NCBI RefSeq assembly: GCF_014649815.1
Contig: NZ_BMTT01000006.1
Coordinates: 186,001-250,000 of the forward strand
DNA: 64,000 bases
Reading direction: 5' to 3'
From: Streptomyces mutabilis
GTDB taxonomy: Bacteria; Actinomycetota; Actinomycetes; Streptomycetales; Streptomycetaceae
Shown here: positions 42,863-51,090 of the stretch, piece after piece
How the letters are laid out: every line of letters starts with the position of its first letter
Position numbering within the stretch: position 1 is the stretch's first letter
Program-made: the position numbers and the translations under genes
Notes under the pieces: generated by a model
The model's input: the letters and a program-made list of their open reading frames with translations, nothing else
Told to the model about the DNA's origin: nothing
The model's database searches: none

Positions 42863-42906
42863 CGGACAACTGTCCGTTACGTTTCCAGTGAGCGGACAGC
42901 TGTCCG
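42863..42906. promoter_or_regulatory. Two tandem palindromic operators, probable TetR sites
   Basis: CGGACA-AC-TGTCCG (42863-42876) and CGGACA-GC-TGTCCG (42893-42906) are near-identical palindromes; the second is perfect over 14 bp. Their centres are exactly 30 bp apart, about three helical turns, so both would be bound from the same DNA face. Both have AG at -2/-1 on the left flank and a T-rich right flank. Confidence 0.85.
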
Positions 42907-43014
42907 GTTACCTGCCCACTCTAGCGGCGGAAGCGGCCGACGGCCCCCGCCCATCGATGCCCCCACTGCCTACAGCCAGTTTTCCCTGTCACCAGACACC
43001 AAAGAAGGCTGATC

Positions 43015-43593
43015 ATGGCCCCAGCGCCCTCGTCGACGTCCAGTGCCGTCACCCTGAACATCAACGGCGAGAAGCACCAGCTGACCGTCGACCACCGCAC
43101 CACCCTGCTCGACGCCCTGCGCGAGCGCCTCGATCTCACCGGTACCAAGAAGGGCTGCGACCAGGGACAGTGCGGTGCCTGCACCGTCCTGGTCGACGGG
43201 CGCCGCGCCGTGGCCTGCCTGAACCTCGCCGTCGCAGCCGAGGGACGCGAGATCACCACCATCGAGGGCCTGGCCGAGGGTGACCGGCTGCACCCGGTGC
43301 AGCAGGCCTTCCTCGACCTCGACGGCTACCAGTGCGGCTACTGCACCCCCGGCCAGATCTGCTCGGCGATCGCCGTCATCGAGGAACACGCGGCCGGCTG
43401 GCCCAGCGCCGCCACCGAGGACGTGCGGCCCGAGGCCGGACCGCCGCCCCTGACACCGGAGGAGATCCGCGAACGGATGAGCGGCAACCTGTGCCGCTGC
43501 GGCGCCTACGTCTCCATCGTCCAGGCGGTCGCCCGCGCGGCCGAGGCGCACGGCGAGGCGGACACGGAGAGCGCGAAGGAGACGGCCGCATGA
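43015..43593 (+). CDS. Molybdenum hydroxylase, 2Fe-2S subunit (PaoA-like)
   Basis: 192 residues with two [2Fe-2S] clusters. The plant-ferredoxin-type cluster uses Cys48, Cys53, Cys56 and Cys68 (GCDQGQCGACTVLVDG, AVAC). The helical cluster uses Cys107, Cys110, Cys160 and Cys162 (QCGYCTPGQ, LCRCGAY). It passes electrons from the Mo centre to FAD. Unlike E. coli PaoA it has no Tat signal, so the complex should be cytoplasmic. It is first in a four-gene operon (4-bp ATGA overlap with the next gene) preceded by AAGG and the TetR operators. Confidence 0.95.
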   Translation: MAPAPSSTSSAVTLNINGEKHQLTVDHRTTLLDALRERLDLTGTKKGCDQGQCGACTVLVDGRRAVACLNLAVAAEGREITTIEGLAEGDRLHPVQQAFLDLDGYQCGYCTPGQICSAIAVIEEHAAGWPSAATEDVRPEAGPPPLTPEEIRERMSGNLCRCGAYVSIVQAVARAAEAHGEADTESAKETAA

Positions 43594-44582
43594 GGGAGTT
43601 CGGATATCAGCGCGCCGGTGACGTCTCGGGTGCGGTCGCACTGATCGCCGCCGACCCCGACGCCCGCTACCTGGGCGGCGGCACCAACCTCGTGGACCTC
43701 ATGAAGGCCGGCGTGGAACGCCCCGCCCGCCTCGTCGACGTCCGCGAACTCCCCCTGGACGGTATCGAACCCACCCCCGAAGGCGGCCTGCGCATCGGCG
43801 CCACCGTCACCAACAGCGACCTCGCCGCCCACCCCGAAGTGCGCCGCCGCTACCCGGCGTTGACCCAGGCGGTCCTGGCCGGCGCCTCCGGGCAGCTGCG
43901 CAACATGGCCACCGTCGGCGGCAACCTCCTCCAGCGCACCCGCTGCGGATACTTCACCGACCTGAGCAAACCGTGCAACAAGCGCGCCCCCGGCAGCGGT
44001 TGCCCTGCCGTCACCGGCGAGCACCACAACCACGCGATCCTGGGCGCCACCGACCACTGCGTGGCCGTCCACCCCTCGGACATGGGCGTCGCCCTCGCCG
44101 CCCTGGACGCCGCCGTCACGTACGAAACTTCTGACCGGCAGGGGAAGTCACCGATCGCCGACTTCTACCTCCCCGTCGGAGACACCCCGCACCGGGAGAC
44201 GGCCCTGCCGCCCGGCGCGCTGATCACCGGCGTCGTCCTGCCGCCCGCCCCGGTCGCCGCCCGCTCCCGCTACCGCAAGGTGCGCGAGCGCGCCTCGTAC
44301 GCCTTCGCCATCGCCTCGGTCGCCGCCGCGCTCGACGTCGAGGACGGCGTCGTACGCGACGCGCGGCTGGCCTTCGGCGCGGTCGCCTCGCGGCCCTGGC
44401 GGGCCCGTGCGGCCGAGAGCGTGCTGATCGGCGCGCCCGCCGACGGCACGACCTTCGGCACCGCGGCCGACGCCGAACTAGCGGCCGCGAGGCCGCTGCC
44501 CGACAACGGATACAAGGTGACCCTCGTGCGCAACCTCGTGGTGGCCGTCCTGACCGAACTCGCCGAGGAGGCCGCCCGATGA
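43590..44582 (+). CDS. Molybdenum hydroxylase, FAD subunit with 4Fe-4S insert (PaoB-like)
   Basis: 330 residues. The FAD-binding region includes YLGGGTNLVDLMKAG and the family signature ATVGGNLLQRTRC. A four-cysteine insert (Cys119, Cys129, Cys138, Cys157) replaces the plain loop of xanthine dehydrogenases and matches the extra [4Fe-4S] cluster of PaoB-type aldehyde oxidoreductases. The C-terminal domain has SRYRKVRERASYAFAIASVAAAL. It accepts electrons from the 2Fe-2S subunit; the final acceptor is unknown. Translational coupling occurs on both sides through 4-bp overlaps. Confidence 0.94.
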   Translation: MREFGYQRAGDVSGAVALIAADPDARYLGGGTNLVDLMKAGVERPARLVDVRELPLDGIEPTPEGGLRIGATVTNSDLAAHPEVRRRYPALTQAVLAGASGQLRNMATVGGNLLQRTRCGYFTDLSKPCNKRAPGSGCPAVTGEHHNHAILGATDHCVAVHPSDMGVALAALDAAVTYETSDRQGKSPIADFYLPVGDTPHRETALPPGALITGVVLPPAPVAARSRYRKVRERASYAFAIASVAAALDVEDGVVRDARLAFGAVASRPWRARAAESVLIGAPADGTTFGTAADAELAAARPLPDNGYKVTLVRNLVVAVLTELAEEAAR

Positions 44583-46729
44583 CCACCGCCACCACCGGCC
44601 GCACGGAGGTCAAGGGGGCCGTCGGCACCGCGCACACGCGCGTGGAGGGCCGCGACAAGGTCACCGGGGCGGCGCGTTACGCCGGCGAGGTCCCCTTCGC
44701 CGATCTCGCCCACGGCTGGCTCGCCCTGTCCACGGTCGCCCGCGGACGCGTCCGCTCCATCGACACCGACGCCGTCCTCGGCATGCCGGGCGTGCTCGCC
44801 GTGCTCCACCACGGCAACGCCCCGCGCGTCGACACCGACTACATCGGCCTGCTGGGCATCCCGCCGGACCCGACCGCCGCCGTCTTCCAGGACGACCGGG
44901 TCCCGCACGCCGGCTGGCCGGTCGCCCTCGTCGTCGCCGAGACGCCCGAGCAGGCCCGGGAGGCCGCCGAGGCCCTCGTCGTCACCTACGACGAGGAGCC
45001 GCACGACACCGCGCTCACCTCCGACCATCCCGGCGCCTACCCGGCCGACGGGCACATGCCCGCCGAGACCGAGAAGGGCGACCTGGCGGCCGGGCTCGCC
45101 TCGTCCGCCTTCGTCGTGGACGAGGAGTACACCACCCCCGAAGAGCACCACAGCATGATGGAGCCGCACGCGGCCACGGCCCTGTGGGACGGCGGCCGGC
45201 TGGAGGTGATCGACTCCAACCAGGGCGCCACCTGGGTCCAGACCGAGCTGGCGAAGATGTTCTCCCTGGACGAGTCGGCCGTGCGGGTGCGTTCCGAACA
45301 CATCGGCGGCGGCTTCGGCAGCAAGGGACTGCGCGCCCACCAGGTGTCCGCGGTGATGGCCGCGACCGTCCTGCACCGCCCGGTGCGCGTGGTGATGACC
45401 AGGCGTCAGATGTTCTCGCTGGCCGGCTACCGCAGCCCCACCGCCCAGCGCGTCCGGCTCGGCGCCGACGGCGACGGCCGGCTGCGCGCCCTGGAACACC
45501 GCTCGCTGAACCAGACCTCGACCGTGTACGAGTTCGTGGAGCCCGGCGCCGGCGTCGCCCGGGTCATGTATGACGCCGACGCCCATCGCACCGCCAACCA
45601 CGTCGTACGGCTCGACGTGCCGTCCCCGACCTTCATGCGCGCGCCGGGTGAGGCGCCGGGGTCCTTCGCCATCGAGTCGGCGTTGGACGAACTCGCCGAG
45701 CGCTGCGGCCTCGACCCGATCGAACTGCGCCTGCGCAACGAGCCCGAAGCAGGACCGGTCTCCGGCCTGCCGTTCAGCAGCCGCAACCTGGCTGCCTGCT
45801 TCCGCGAAGGGGCCCGCCGCTTCGGCTGGGCCGAGCGCGACCCGCGGCCCGGAATGCGCCGCAACGGACGCTGGCTGCTGGGCACCGGCACGGCCGCGGC
45901 CTCGTTCGGCGCGGGTGCCGGCCCCTCCACGGCCCTGCTGACCGCGGAGGCCGACGGCACCTTCACCGTGCGGATCGCCGCCGCCGACCTCGGCACCGGC
46001 GCCCGGACCGCGCTCACCCTGGTCGCCGCCGACGCGCTGGAGGTCACGCCCGAGCGGGTCCGGGTCCGGATCGGCGACAGCGACTTCGGACCGGCGATGA
46101 TCGCGGGCGGCTCGATGGGCACCCGCTCCTGGGCCTGGGCGATCACGGAGGCGGCCCGCGACCTGCGGGAGCGGCTCGCCCTGGGCACGACCGTCCCCCC
46201 GGAGGGCATCACCGTGCGTTCCGACACCACCGCTGCACTCGGCGCCCTCGCGCAGAAGGAACGGCACTCGTTCGGGGCGCAGTTCGCCGAGGTCGCCGTG
46301 GACACCGCCACCGGCGAGGTGCGGGTGCGCCGCATGCTCGGCATCTTCGCGGCGGGTCGCATCGTCAACCCCCTCACCGCCCGCAACCAACTCGTCGGCG
46401 GCATGATCTGGGGCATCTCCATGGCCCTGCACGAGGAGGCGGTCCGGGACCGCTCCACCGGCGGCCTGTACGCCCCCGACCTCGCCGGCTATCACGTCGC
46501 CACGCACGCCGACGTGGGCGACATCGACGCGGACTGGGTGGAGGACCACGACCCGGACGACCCGGTCGGCATCAAGGGCGTCGGCGAGATCGGCATCGTC
46601 GGCGCGGCGGCGGCCGTCGCCAACGCCGTCTGGCACGCGACCGGCGTACGCCACCGCAGCCTCCCGATCCGTCCCGACCGCGTGCTCTCGGCGACGGCGC
46701 CCACAGCCGGGGGCGGGGCGGATGCTTGA
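44579..46729 (+). CDS. Molybdenum hydroxylase, Mo-cofactor catalytic subunit (PaoC-like)
   Basis: 716 residues of the xanthine-dehydrogenase large-subunit fold. Visible cofactor motifs are HIGGGFGSKG, PTFMRAPGEAPGSFAIESALDELAER, AADLGTGARTAL, GGSMGTRSWAW and the catalytic Glu in GIKGVGEIGIVGAAAAVANAV. With the FAD subunit's 4Fe-4S insert this points to an aldehyde oxidoreductase of the PaoABC group rather than a xanthine dehydrogenase; the substrate is not determined. It overlaps its neighbours by 4 bp (upstream) and 8 bp (downstream). Confidence 0.95.
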   Translation: MTTATTGRTEVKGAVGTAHTRVEGRDKVTGAARYAGEVPFADLAHGWLALSTVARGRVRSIDTDAVLGMPGVLAVLHHGNAPRVDTDYIGLLGIPPDPTAAVFQDDRVPHAGWPVALVVAETPEQAREAAEALVVTYDEEPHDTALTSDHPGAYPADGHMPAETEKGDLAAGLASSAFVVDEEYTTPEEHHSMMEPHAATALWDGGRLEVIDSNQGATWVQTELAKMFSLDESAVRVRSEHIGGGFGSKGLRAHQVSAVMAATVLHRPVRVVMTRRQMFSLAGYRSPTAQRVRLGADGDGRLRALEHRSLNQTSTVYEFVEPGAGVARVMYDADAHRTANHVVRLDVPSPTFMRAPGEAPGSFAIESALDELAERCGLDPIELRLRNEPEAGPVSGLPFSSRNLAACFREGARRFGWAERDPRPGMRRNGRWLLGTGTAAASFGAGAGPSTALLTAEADGTFTVRIAAADLGTGARTALTLVAADALEVTPERVRVRIGDSDFGPAMIAGGSMGTRSWAWAITEAARDLRERLALGTTVPPEGITVRSDTTAALGALAQKERHSFGAQFAEVAVDTATGEVRVRRMLGIFAAGRIVNPLTARNQLVGGMIWGISMALHEEAVRDRSTGGLYAPDLAGYHVATHADVGDIDADWVEDHDPDDPVGIKGVGEIGIVGAAAAVANAVWHATGVRHRSLPIRPDRVLSATAPTAGGGADA

Positions 46730-47852
46730 CATCGCCGACGAGCTGAACGGCTGGCTGGAGGAGGGCCGGGAGTTCGCCGTCGCCACCGTCGTCTCCGTCG
46801 GCGGCAGCGCGCCGCGCGGGCCAGGAGCCGCCCTCGCCGTCGACAGCGAGGGCACGGCGATCGGCTCGGTCTCCGGCGGCTGCGTGGAGGGCGCGGTGTA
46901 CGAGCTGTGCGCAGACGCCCTCCGCAGCGGCGAGACGGTGCGCGAGCGGTTCGGCTACAGCGACGAGGACGCCTTCGCGGTCGGCCTCACCTGCGGCGGG
47001 ATCATCGACGTGCTGGTCACACCGGTCGGCACGGGGGCGCCTTCGCGGGAGGTGTTCCGGGCGGTGCTGTCCACCGCCGCCCGGGGCGGCACCGCGGCCC
47101 TCGCCCGGGTCGTCGAGGGCCCCGCCGAACTGCTGGGCCGGGCGCTGCTGGTCCGCTCCGACGGCTCGTACGAGGGCGGTCTCGGTGGCCACCCGGACCT
47201 GGACCGCACGGCGGTCGCCGAGGCCGGCGCCCTGCTGCACGCCGGCCGTACCGGCACGGTCGGCCTCTCGGAGGACGGCTCGCACTGCCCCGGCGGGCTC
47301 ACACTGCTGGTCGAGTCCAGGGTGCCGCCGCCCCGCATGATCGTCTTCGGGGCGGTCGACTTCGCGGCGGCGCTGGTGCGGGCCGGCAAGTTCCTTGGCC
47401 ACCACGTGACGGTGTGCGACGCCCGGCCCGTCTTCGCCACGCAGGCCCGCTTCCCCGAGGCCGACGAGGTCGTCGTCGACTGGCCGCACCGCTACCTGCG
47501 CGGCACGCGCACGGACGAGCGCACGGTGCTGTGCGTCCTCACCCACGACGCGAAGTTCGACGTGCCGCTGCTGACGGAGGCCCTGCGGATGCCGGTCGCG
47601 TTCGTCGGGGCCATGGGCTCACGCCGCACCCACGAGGACCGGAACCGGCGGCTGCGCGAGGCGGGCCTGACCGAGCGCGAACTCTCCCGCCTCCGCTCGC
47701 CGATCGGCCTGGACCTGGGCGCCCGGACACCCGAGGAGACCGCGCTCTCCATCGCGGCGGAGATCGTCGCCCTGCGGCACGGCGGAACGGGGCGGCCCCT
47801 GACCGGCGGCGCGGCCCCGATCCACCGCGGGCTGACCGGGGCGGCGGCCTGA
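46722..47852 (+). CDS. XdhC/CoxI-family molybdenum cofactor insertion protein (PaoD-like)
   Basis: 376 residues. The N-terminal XdhC domain has VATVVSVGGSAPRGPGAALAV, GSVSGGCVEGAVYELC and GLTCGGIIDVLVTPV (both conserved Cys present). The C-terminal Rossmann domain has RMIVFGAVDFAAALVRAGKFLGHHVTVCDARPVF, then LTHDAKFDVPLLTEAL and AFVGAMGSRRTHEDR. These proteins bind and sulfurate the Mo cofactor and load it into the hydroxylase. It overlaps the catalytic-subunit gene by 8 bp. Confidence 0.94.
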   Translation: MLDIADELNGWLEEGREFAVATVVSVGGSAPRGPGAALAVDSEGTAIGSVSGGCVEGAVYELCADALRSGETVRERFGYSDEDAFAVGLTCGGIIDVLVTPVGTGAPSREVFRAVLSTAARGGTAALARVVEGPAELLGRALLVRSDGSYEGGLGGHPDLDRTAVAEAGALLHAGRTGTVGLSEDGSHCPGGLTLLVESRVPPPRMIVFGAVDFAAALVRAGKFLGHHVTVCDARPVFATQARFPEADEVVVDWPHRYLRGTRTDERTVLCVLTHDAKFDVPLLTEALRMPVAFVGAMGSRRTHEDRNRRLREAGLTERELSRLRSPIGLDLGARTPEETALSIAAEIVALRHGGTGRPLTGGAAPIHRGLTGAAA

Positions 47853-47873
47853 CGGGAGCGGGAAGGGGCTGAC

Positions 47874-47890
47874 GCCCGGCCGCGCCGGGC
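47874..47890. terminator. Short hairpin after the molybdenum hydroxylase operon
   Basis: GCCCGG and CCGGGC, with a 5-nt loop, lie 22 bp past the XdhC-type stop. The position suits a terminator, but the stem is short. The rest of the gap to 48149 (about 260 bp) shows no gene I can support. Confidence 0.4.
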
Positions 47891-48149
47891 CGCCACCGGG
47901 ACACCCCCGCGCCGGGGCCCCGCAGGCCGCGGGTCGGTCGGCTCCACGGTGAAGTGCCCGGCCCGCCTACGAGCGCGCGCAAGACCGCGTCGTCGTGCCA
48001 CCGCGGGGCGCACAGCCGCACGATCCAACCCCCGAGGACCCAGGACCGCTTGCCGCTCACCGTCGGTGAGCACGTCCTACTCGCGCAGCACCCAGGGCGG
48101 ACGCGACAGGTAGGGCGCCGCACGCCGCTCGCGGTCGTCCCGGATGACG

Positions 48150-48968
48150 CTACGGCTGTCCGGGCGCCGTTGACCGAAACGGCGCGGCCCCCGACGTCAC
48201 CGGTACGCCCCGACCCGCCTCCCGGGCGCGGTCCGTCCCGACGACCCCGTGCTCCAGCAGCGGCCCGACCTCCAGCCCGGCCGCGCGGCAGTCGCGCACG
48301 ATGCCGGGCAGGGCGGCGAGGGCGGCCCGCCAGCTGCCGGGGGCGGAGAGACGGTCGGTGTCGTGCAGGAGGACGGTGCCGCCCCCGCGCAAGTCCGCCG
48401 TCACGGTGGCCCGGACCGAGGCGGGTGTGGCGTCCTGCCGCCAGTCCTTGCCCCACGCCGTCCAGAGCACCGGCCGGAGTCCGGCCCGGCGGCACGCAAC
48501 CCAGCGGCCGGAGGTGAGGATGCCGTAGGGCGGGCGGTACCAGAGCGGGACCTGCCCGGTGATCTCGCGCACCACGCCGACGGCCCGCCCCAGCTCGCGC
48601 GTGTCCCGCGCCGGTGACGGCAGCCAGGGACGGTGGTGCGTCCAGCCGTGGACGGCGAGTTCGTGCCCCCGCCGGGCCAGCTCGCGGGCCTGGGCCGGGT
48701 GACGTACGACGTTCTCGCCCACGACGAAGAACGTCGCCCGCACCCCGAGCCCGTCCAGCAGGTCGAGGAAGTGCGGCGTGGAGACCGGGTCGGGGCCGTC
48801 GTCGAAGGTGAGGGCGACATGGCCGGGGCGGCCCTGTCCGGCCAGCCCGGGGAACCGGCGCCGGCGCAGCACCGGCAGCCAGGTCGCGGCCGGACCGATG
48901 TGGGCCAGCACGGCGACGAACGGAGCGACGGCGCACACCGCCGGTCCGGCACGCAAACCCTCACGCAT
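48150..48968 (-). CDS. Polysaccharide deacetylase (NodB domain)
   Basis: 272 residues. An N-terminal hydrophobic segment (AGPAVCAVAPFVAVLAHIGPAATWLPVL) probably anchors it in the membrane. The NodB domain has motif 1 ALTFDDGPDP, motif 2 HGWTHHRP (metal His pair), motif 3 RPPYG, and a late LLHDT. It would remove N-acetyl groups from an envelope or extracellular glycan. ATG 48968 lies about 11 nt after GGGAG; an in-frame start 57 bp further out has no support. It is the last of three minus-strand genes of the envelope group. Confidence 0.9.
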   Translation of the reverse strand: MREGLRAGPAVCAVAPFVAVLAHIGPAATWLPVLRRRRFPGLAGQGRPGHVALTFDDGPDPVSTPHFLDLLDGLGVRATFFVVGENVVRHPAQARELARRGHELAVHGWTHHRPWLPSPARDTRELGRAVGVVREITGQVPLWYRPPYGILTSGRWVACRRAGLRPVLWTAWGKDWRQDATPASVRATVTADLRGGGTVLLHDTDRLSAPGSWRAALAALPGIVRDCRAAGLEVGPLLEHGVVGTDRAREAGRGVPVTSGAAPFRSTAPGQP

Positions 48969-49085
48969 GCGTCCGTCTCCCGTCCCCGTCCGCTTACTGC
49001 TTCCGTCTCCGCCCGTTCCGACCACCTCGCCCCGCGCGCCCGGCGCGGTGCCGGGCGGCGGGTGGCCCGCCTCGGGGCAGCCCGG

Positions 49086-49994
49086 TCACCCCTTCCGCCG
49101 GCCCGCGGGCCCGTCCCGCGCCGCCGGCGCCGTGTCCCACGCACCGTGCACCGACGGCGCCCGCGCCAGTCCCACGCTGCCGAGGCCGATCAGAGCCACG
49201 CCGACCAGTTCGGGTAGCACCCGTACCCCGAGCGCGATCTCCTCGCCGAACAGCGCCCAGCCCAGGGCCACGCTGGTCAGCGCGTCGCCCAGGGTCAGCG
49301 CCGGTTGGGACGCCGCGAGGGTTCCCGCGCGCAACGCGCTCTGCAACAGCAGGAAGCTGACCACGCCGACCACTCCCGTGGCGTACACCGGCCACTGGGC
49401 CAGCACCGCACCCACCCCTTGCGGAAGCCGCCCGGTGACCTCTTTGAGCAACGCCGCCGTACCACCGAACGCCACGGCCGACGCCGACCCGAACAGAGCG
49501 GCCCGGGGAGCGCCCCGCACCAGGCTGCCGGCCGAGGCCAGGGCAGTCACCACGACGAACAGCGCCAGGCCCGCCCAGCCCCACCGGCCCGGCGTCGCGG
49601 TGTCATGGCCGACCGACGGCGCGGCGGCGCCCAGGAACAGCGAGAGTCCCGCGGCCAGCGCCACGAACGCCAGCCAGGTCCGCGGGTCGGGCCTCCGGTG
49701 GAAGACCAGACTGCCCACCATCAGGGTGAACAGCAGCTCACTGGCCATCAGCGGCTGCACGACGGCCAGACTGCCCACCGCCAGCGCGGCCCCCTGAAGC
49801 ACCGTCGTCAGCGCCAGCAGTGCCGCCCCGCCCACCCAGTAGCGGTCGCGCACCAGACGCAGCAGCGAGCGCACCACCGTGTGCCGGGCACCCGCCCGGT
49901 TCTCGTCCTGCGCCGCCGCCCGGCGCTGCAGCACCGACGCCGCCGCGTTGGACAACGCCGCGAACAGAGCCAGGACGACGGTAAGGGCACTCAC
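49086..49994 (-). CDS. DMT-superfamily (EamA-like) membrane transporter
   Basis: 302 residues with about nine or ten hydrophobic helices in two internal repeats: VVLALFAALSNAAASVLQRRAA opens the first, and LFGSASAVAFGGTAALLKEVTG opens the second, with the typical ALTLGDALTSVALGWALFGEE. The basic loop HRRPDPRTW follows the fourth helix. Such permeases export metabolites or flip small lipids; substrate unknown. GTG start. The 79-bp gap to the SDR gene upstream and 117 bp to the deacetylase downstream suggest one transcript. Confidence 0.88.
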   Translation of the reverse strand: MSALTVVLALFAALSNAAASVLQRRAAAQDENRAGARHTVVRSLLRLVRDRYWVGGAALLALTTVLQGAALAVGSLAVVQPLMASELLFTLMVGSLVFHRRPDPRTWLAFVALAAGLSLFLGAAAPSVGHDTATPGRWGWAGLALFVVVTALASAGSLVRGAPRAALFGSASAVAFGGTAALLKEVTGRLPQGVGAVLAQWPVYATGVVGVVSFLLLQSALRAGTLAASQPALTLGDALTSVALGWALFGEEIALGVRVLPELVGVALIGLGSVGLARAPSVHGAWDTAPAARDGPAGRRKG

Positions 49995-50073
49995 CGCCGC
50001 GCACTCCCGCTCATCCGGACCTCACCCGCACCGCACGGCATCCGCACCGCACGACCGCCGCACGCACCGCACG

Positions 50074-50928
50074 TCATCCGAACCGCGCGGCCAGCCGCCG
50101 GTACAGCCCCGGTGCCGTGCCCCGCACCCGGCACGGCAGTCGTAGCCAGCCCGGCACGTAGACCTCGTCCCGGCCCCGGACAACAGCCGTCCGCACCGCC
50201 TCGGCCACGCGCTCGGGCGGCACCGGACGCGGCCGGGAGCGTCGGTAGGGAGCGCCGCGACGCTCGAAGAACGGGGTGTCGATCACACCGGGCACCACGT
50301 GCGTGACCCCCACGCCGGTGCCGCGCAGCTCGTAACGCAGCGCGTCCGCGAAGCCGCCGATCGCGGCCTTGGCCGCGGAGTACACGGCCTCGTCGCGCAC
50401 CGCCACACTGCCCGCCAGTGACCCGATGAGCACCACCCGCCCCGACCCCGCCTGCACCATGCCCGGCAGCACCAGCCGCACCAGCCGCAGTGTGGCCGAC
50501 ACGTTGATGTCGAGCACCTCGTCGATGGCGTGCCAAGGCATGTCCAGGAACTCGCCGGCCCAGCCGACCCCGGCACCCGCCACCAGCAGGTCCACCGGGC
50601 CCAACGTGGTCAGCGTGAAGTCGGCGAGCTGCCGGTCGGCGCCGGGCAGGGTGAGATCCGCGGCGAAGGCGGTGGCCGAGGCGTCCTCGGCGACCTCGCG
50701 CAGCCGCGACGGGTCACGCCCGCTGAGCACCAGCCGCCAGCCGCCCTCCTCGCTCAACCGGCGGGCCACGGCCGCGCCGATGCCGGAGGACGCACCCGTC
50801 ACGAGAGCCGTGCGCGTCCGAGTGCCCCGCCCGCCGACGGGCTCCCGCCGGGGCCCGGCGCGGTCCGCGTCGGGCTCGACGACCTGCGGTCCGGGAACCG
50901 ACCGGGGACGGGAGAACGCATGGGACAT
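50074..50928 (-). CDS. Short-chain dehydrogenase/reductase
   Basis: 284 residues. After an unstructured 40-residue N-terminus comes a classical SDR: TGASSGIGAAVARRL, SGRDPSRL, LDLLVAGAGVGWAGEFLDM (Asn of the NAG motif replaced in AGAG), the catalytic Ser in VLIGSLAG and YSAAKAAIGGFADAL (YxxxK). It uses NAD(P) to oxidise or reduce an alcohol or ketone on an unknown substrate. AAGGTGG precedes the ATG. It is divergent from the glycosyltransferase gene and first of three minus-strand genes. Confidence 0.9.
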   Translation of the reverse strand: MSHAFSRPRSVPGPQVVEPDADRAGPRREPVGGRGTRTRTALVTGASSGIGAAVARRLSEEGGWRLVLSGRDPSRLREVAEDASATAFAADLTLPGADRQLADFTLTTLGPVDLLVAGAGVGWAGEFLDMPWHAIDEVLDINVSATLRLVRLVLPGMVQAGSGRVVLIGSLAGSVAVRDEAVYSAAKAAIGGFADALRYELRGTGVGVTHVVPGVIDTPFFERRGAPYRRSRPRPVPPERVAEAVRTAVVRGRDEVYVPGWLRLPCRVRGTAPGLYRRLAARFG

Positions 50929-51090
50929 GAGGACCACCTTGGCTCGGGGCGGACGCCTGAGCCCGGCCGGCCGAGCTGTCGGGCTCGGTTGTCCGGCTGG
51001 TCGGGCGGTCACGGAGTATCCCTGGTGAGACGCCCGAAACACCCGCTTATGTGGTGGTTTGGGGCACGCTGAGTGGGCAACTGGAGCGCC

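Noticed and set aside
47853-48149. Long reverse-strand open frame after the molybdenum hydroxylase operon
   Set aside because: It merges into the deacetylase complement in a different frame, has no ribosome site and no recognisable family; GC-rich DNA gives such frames by chance.
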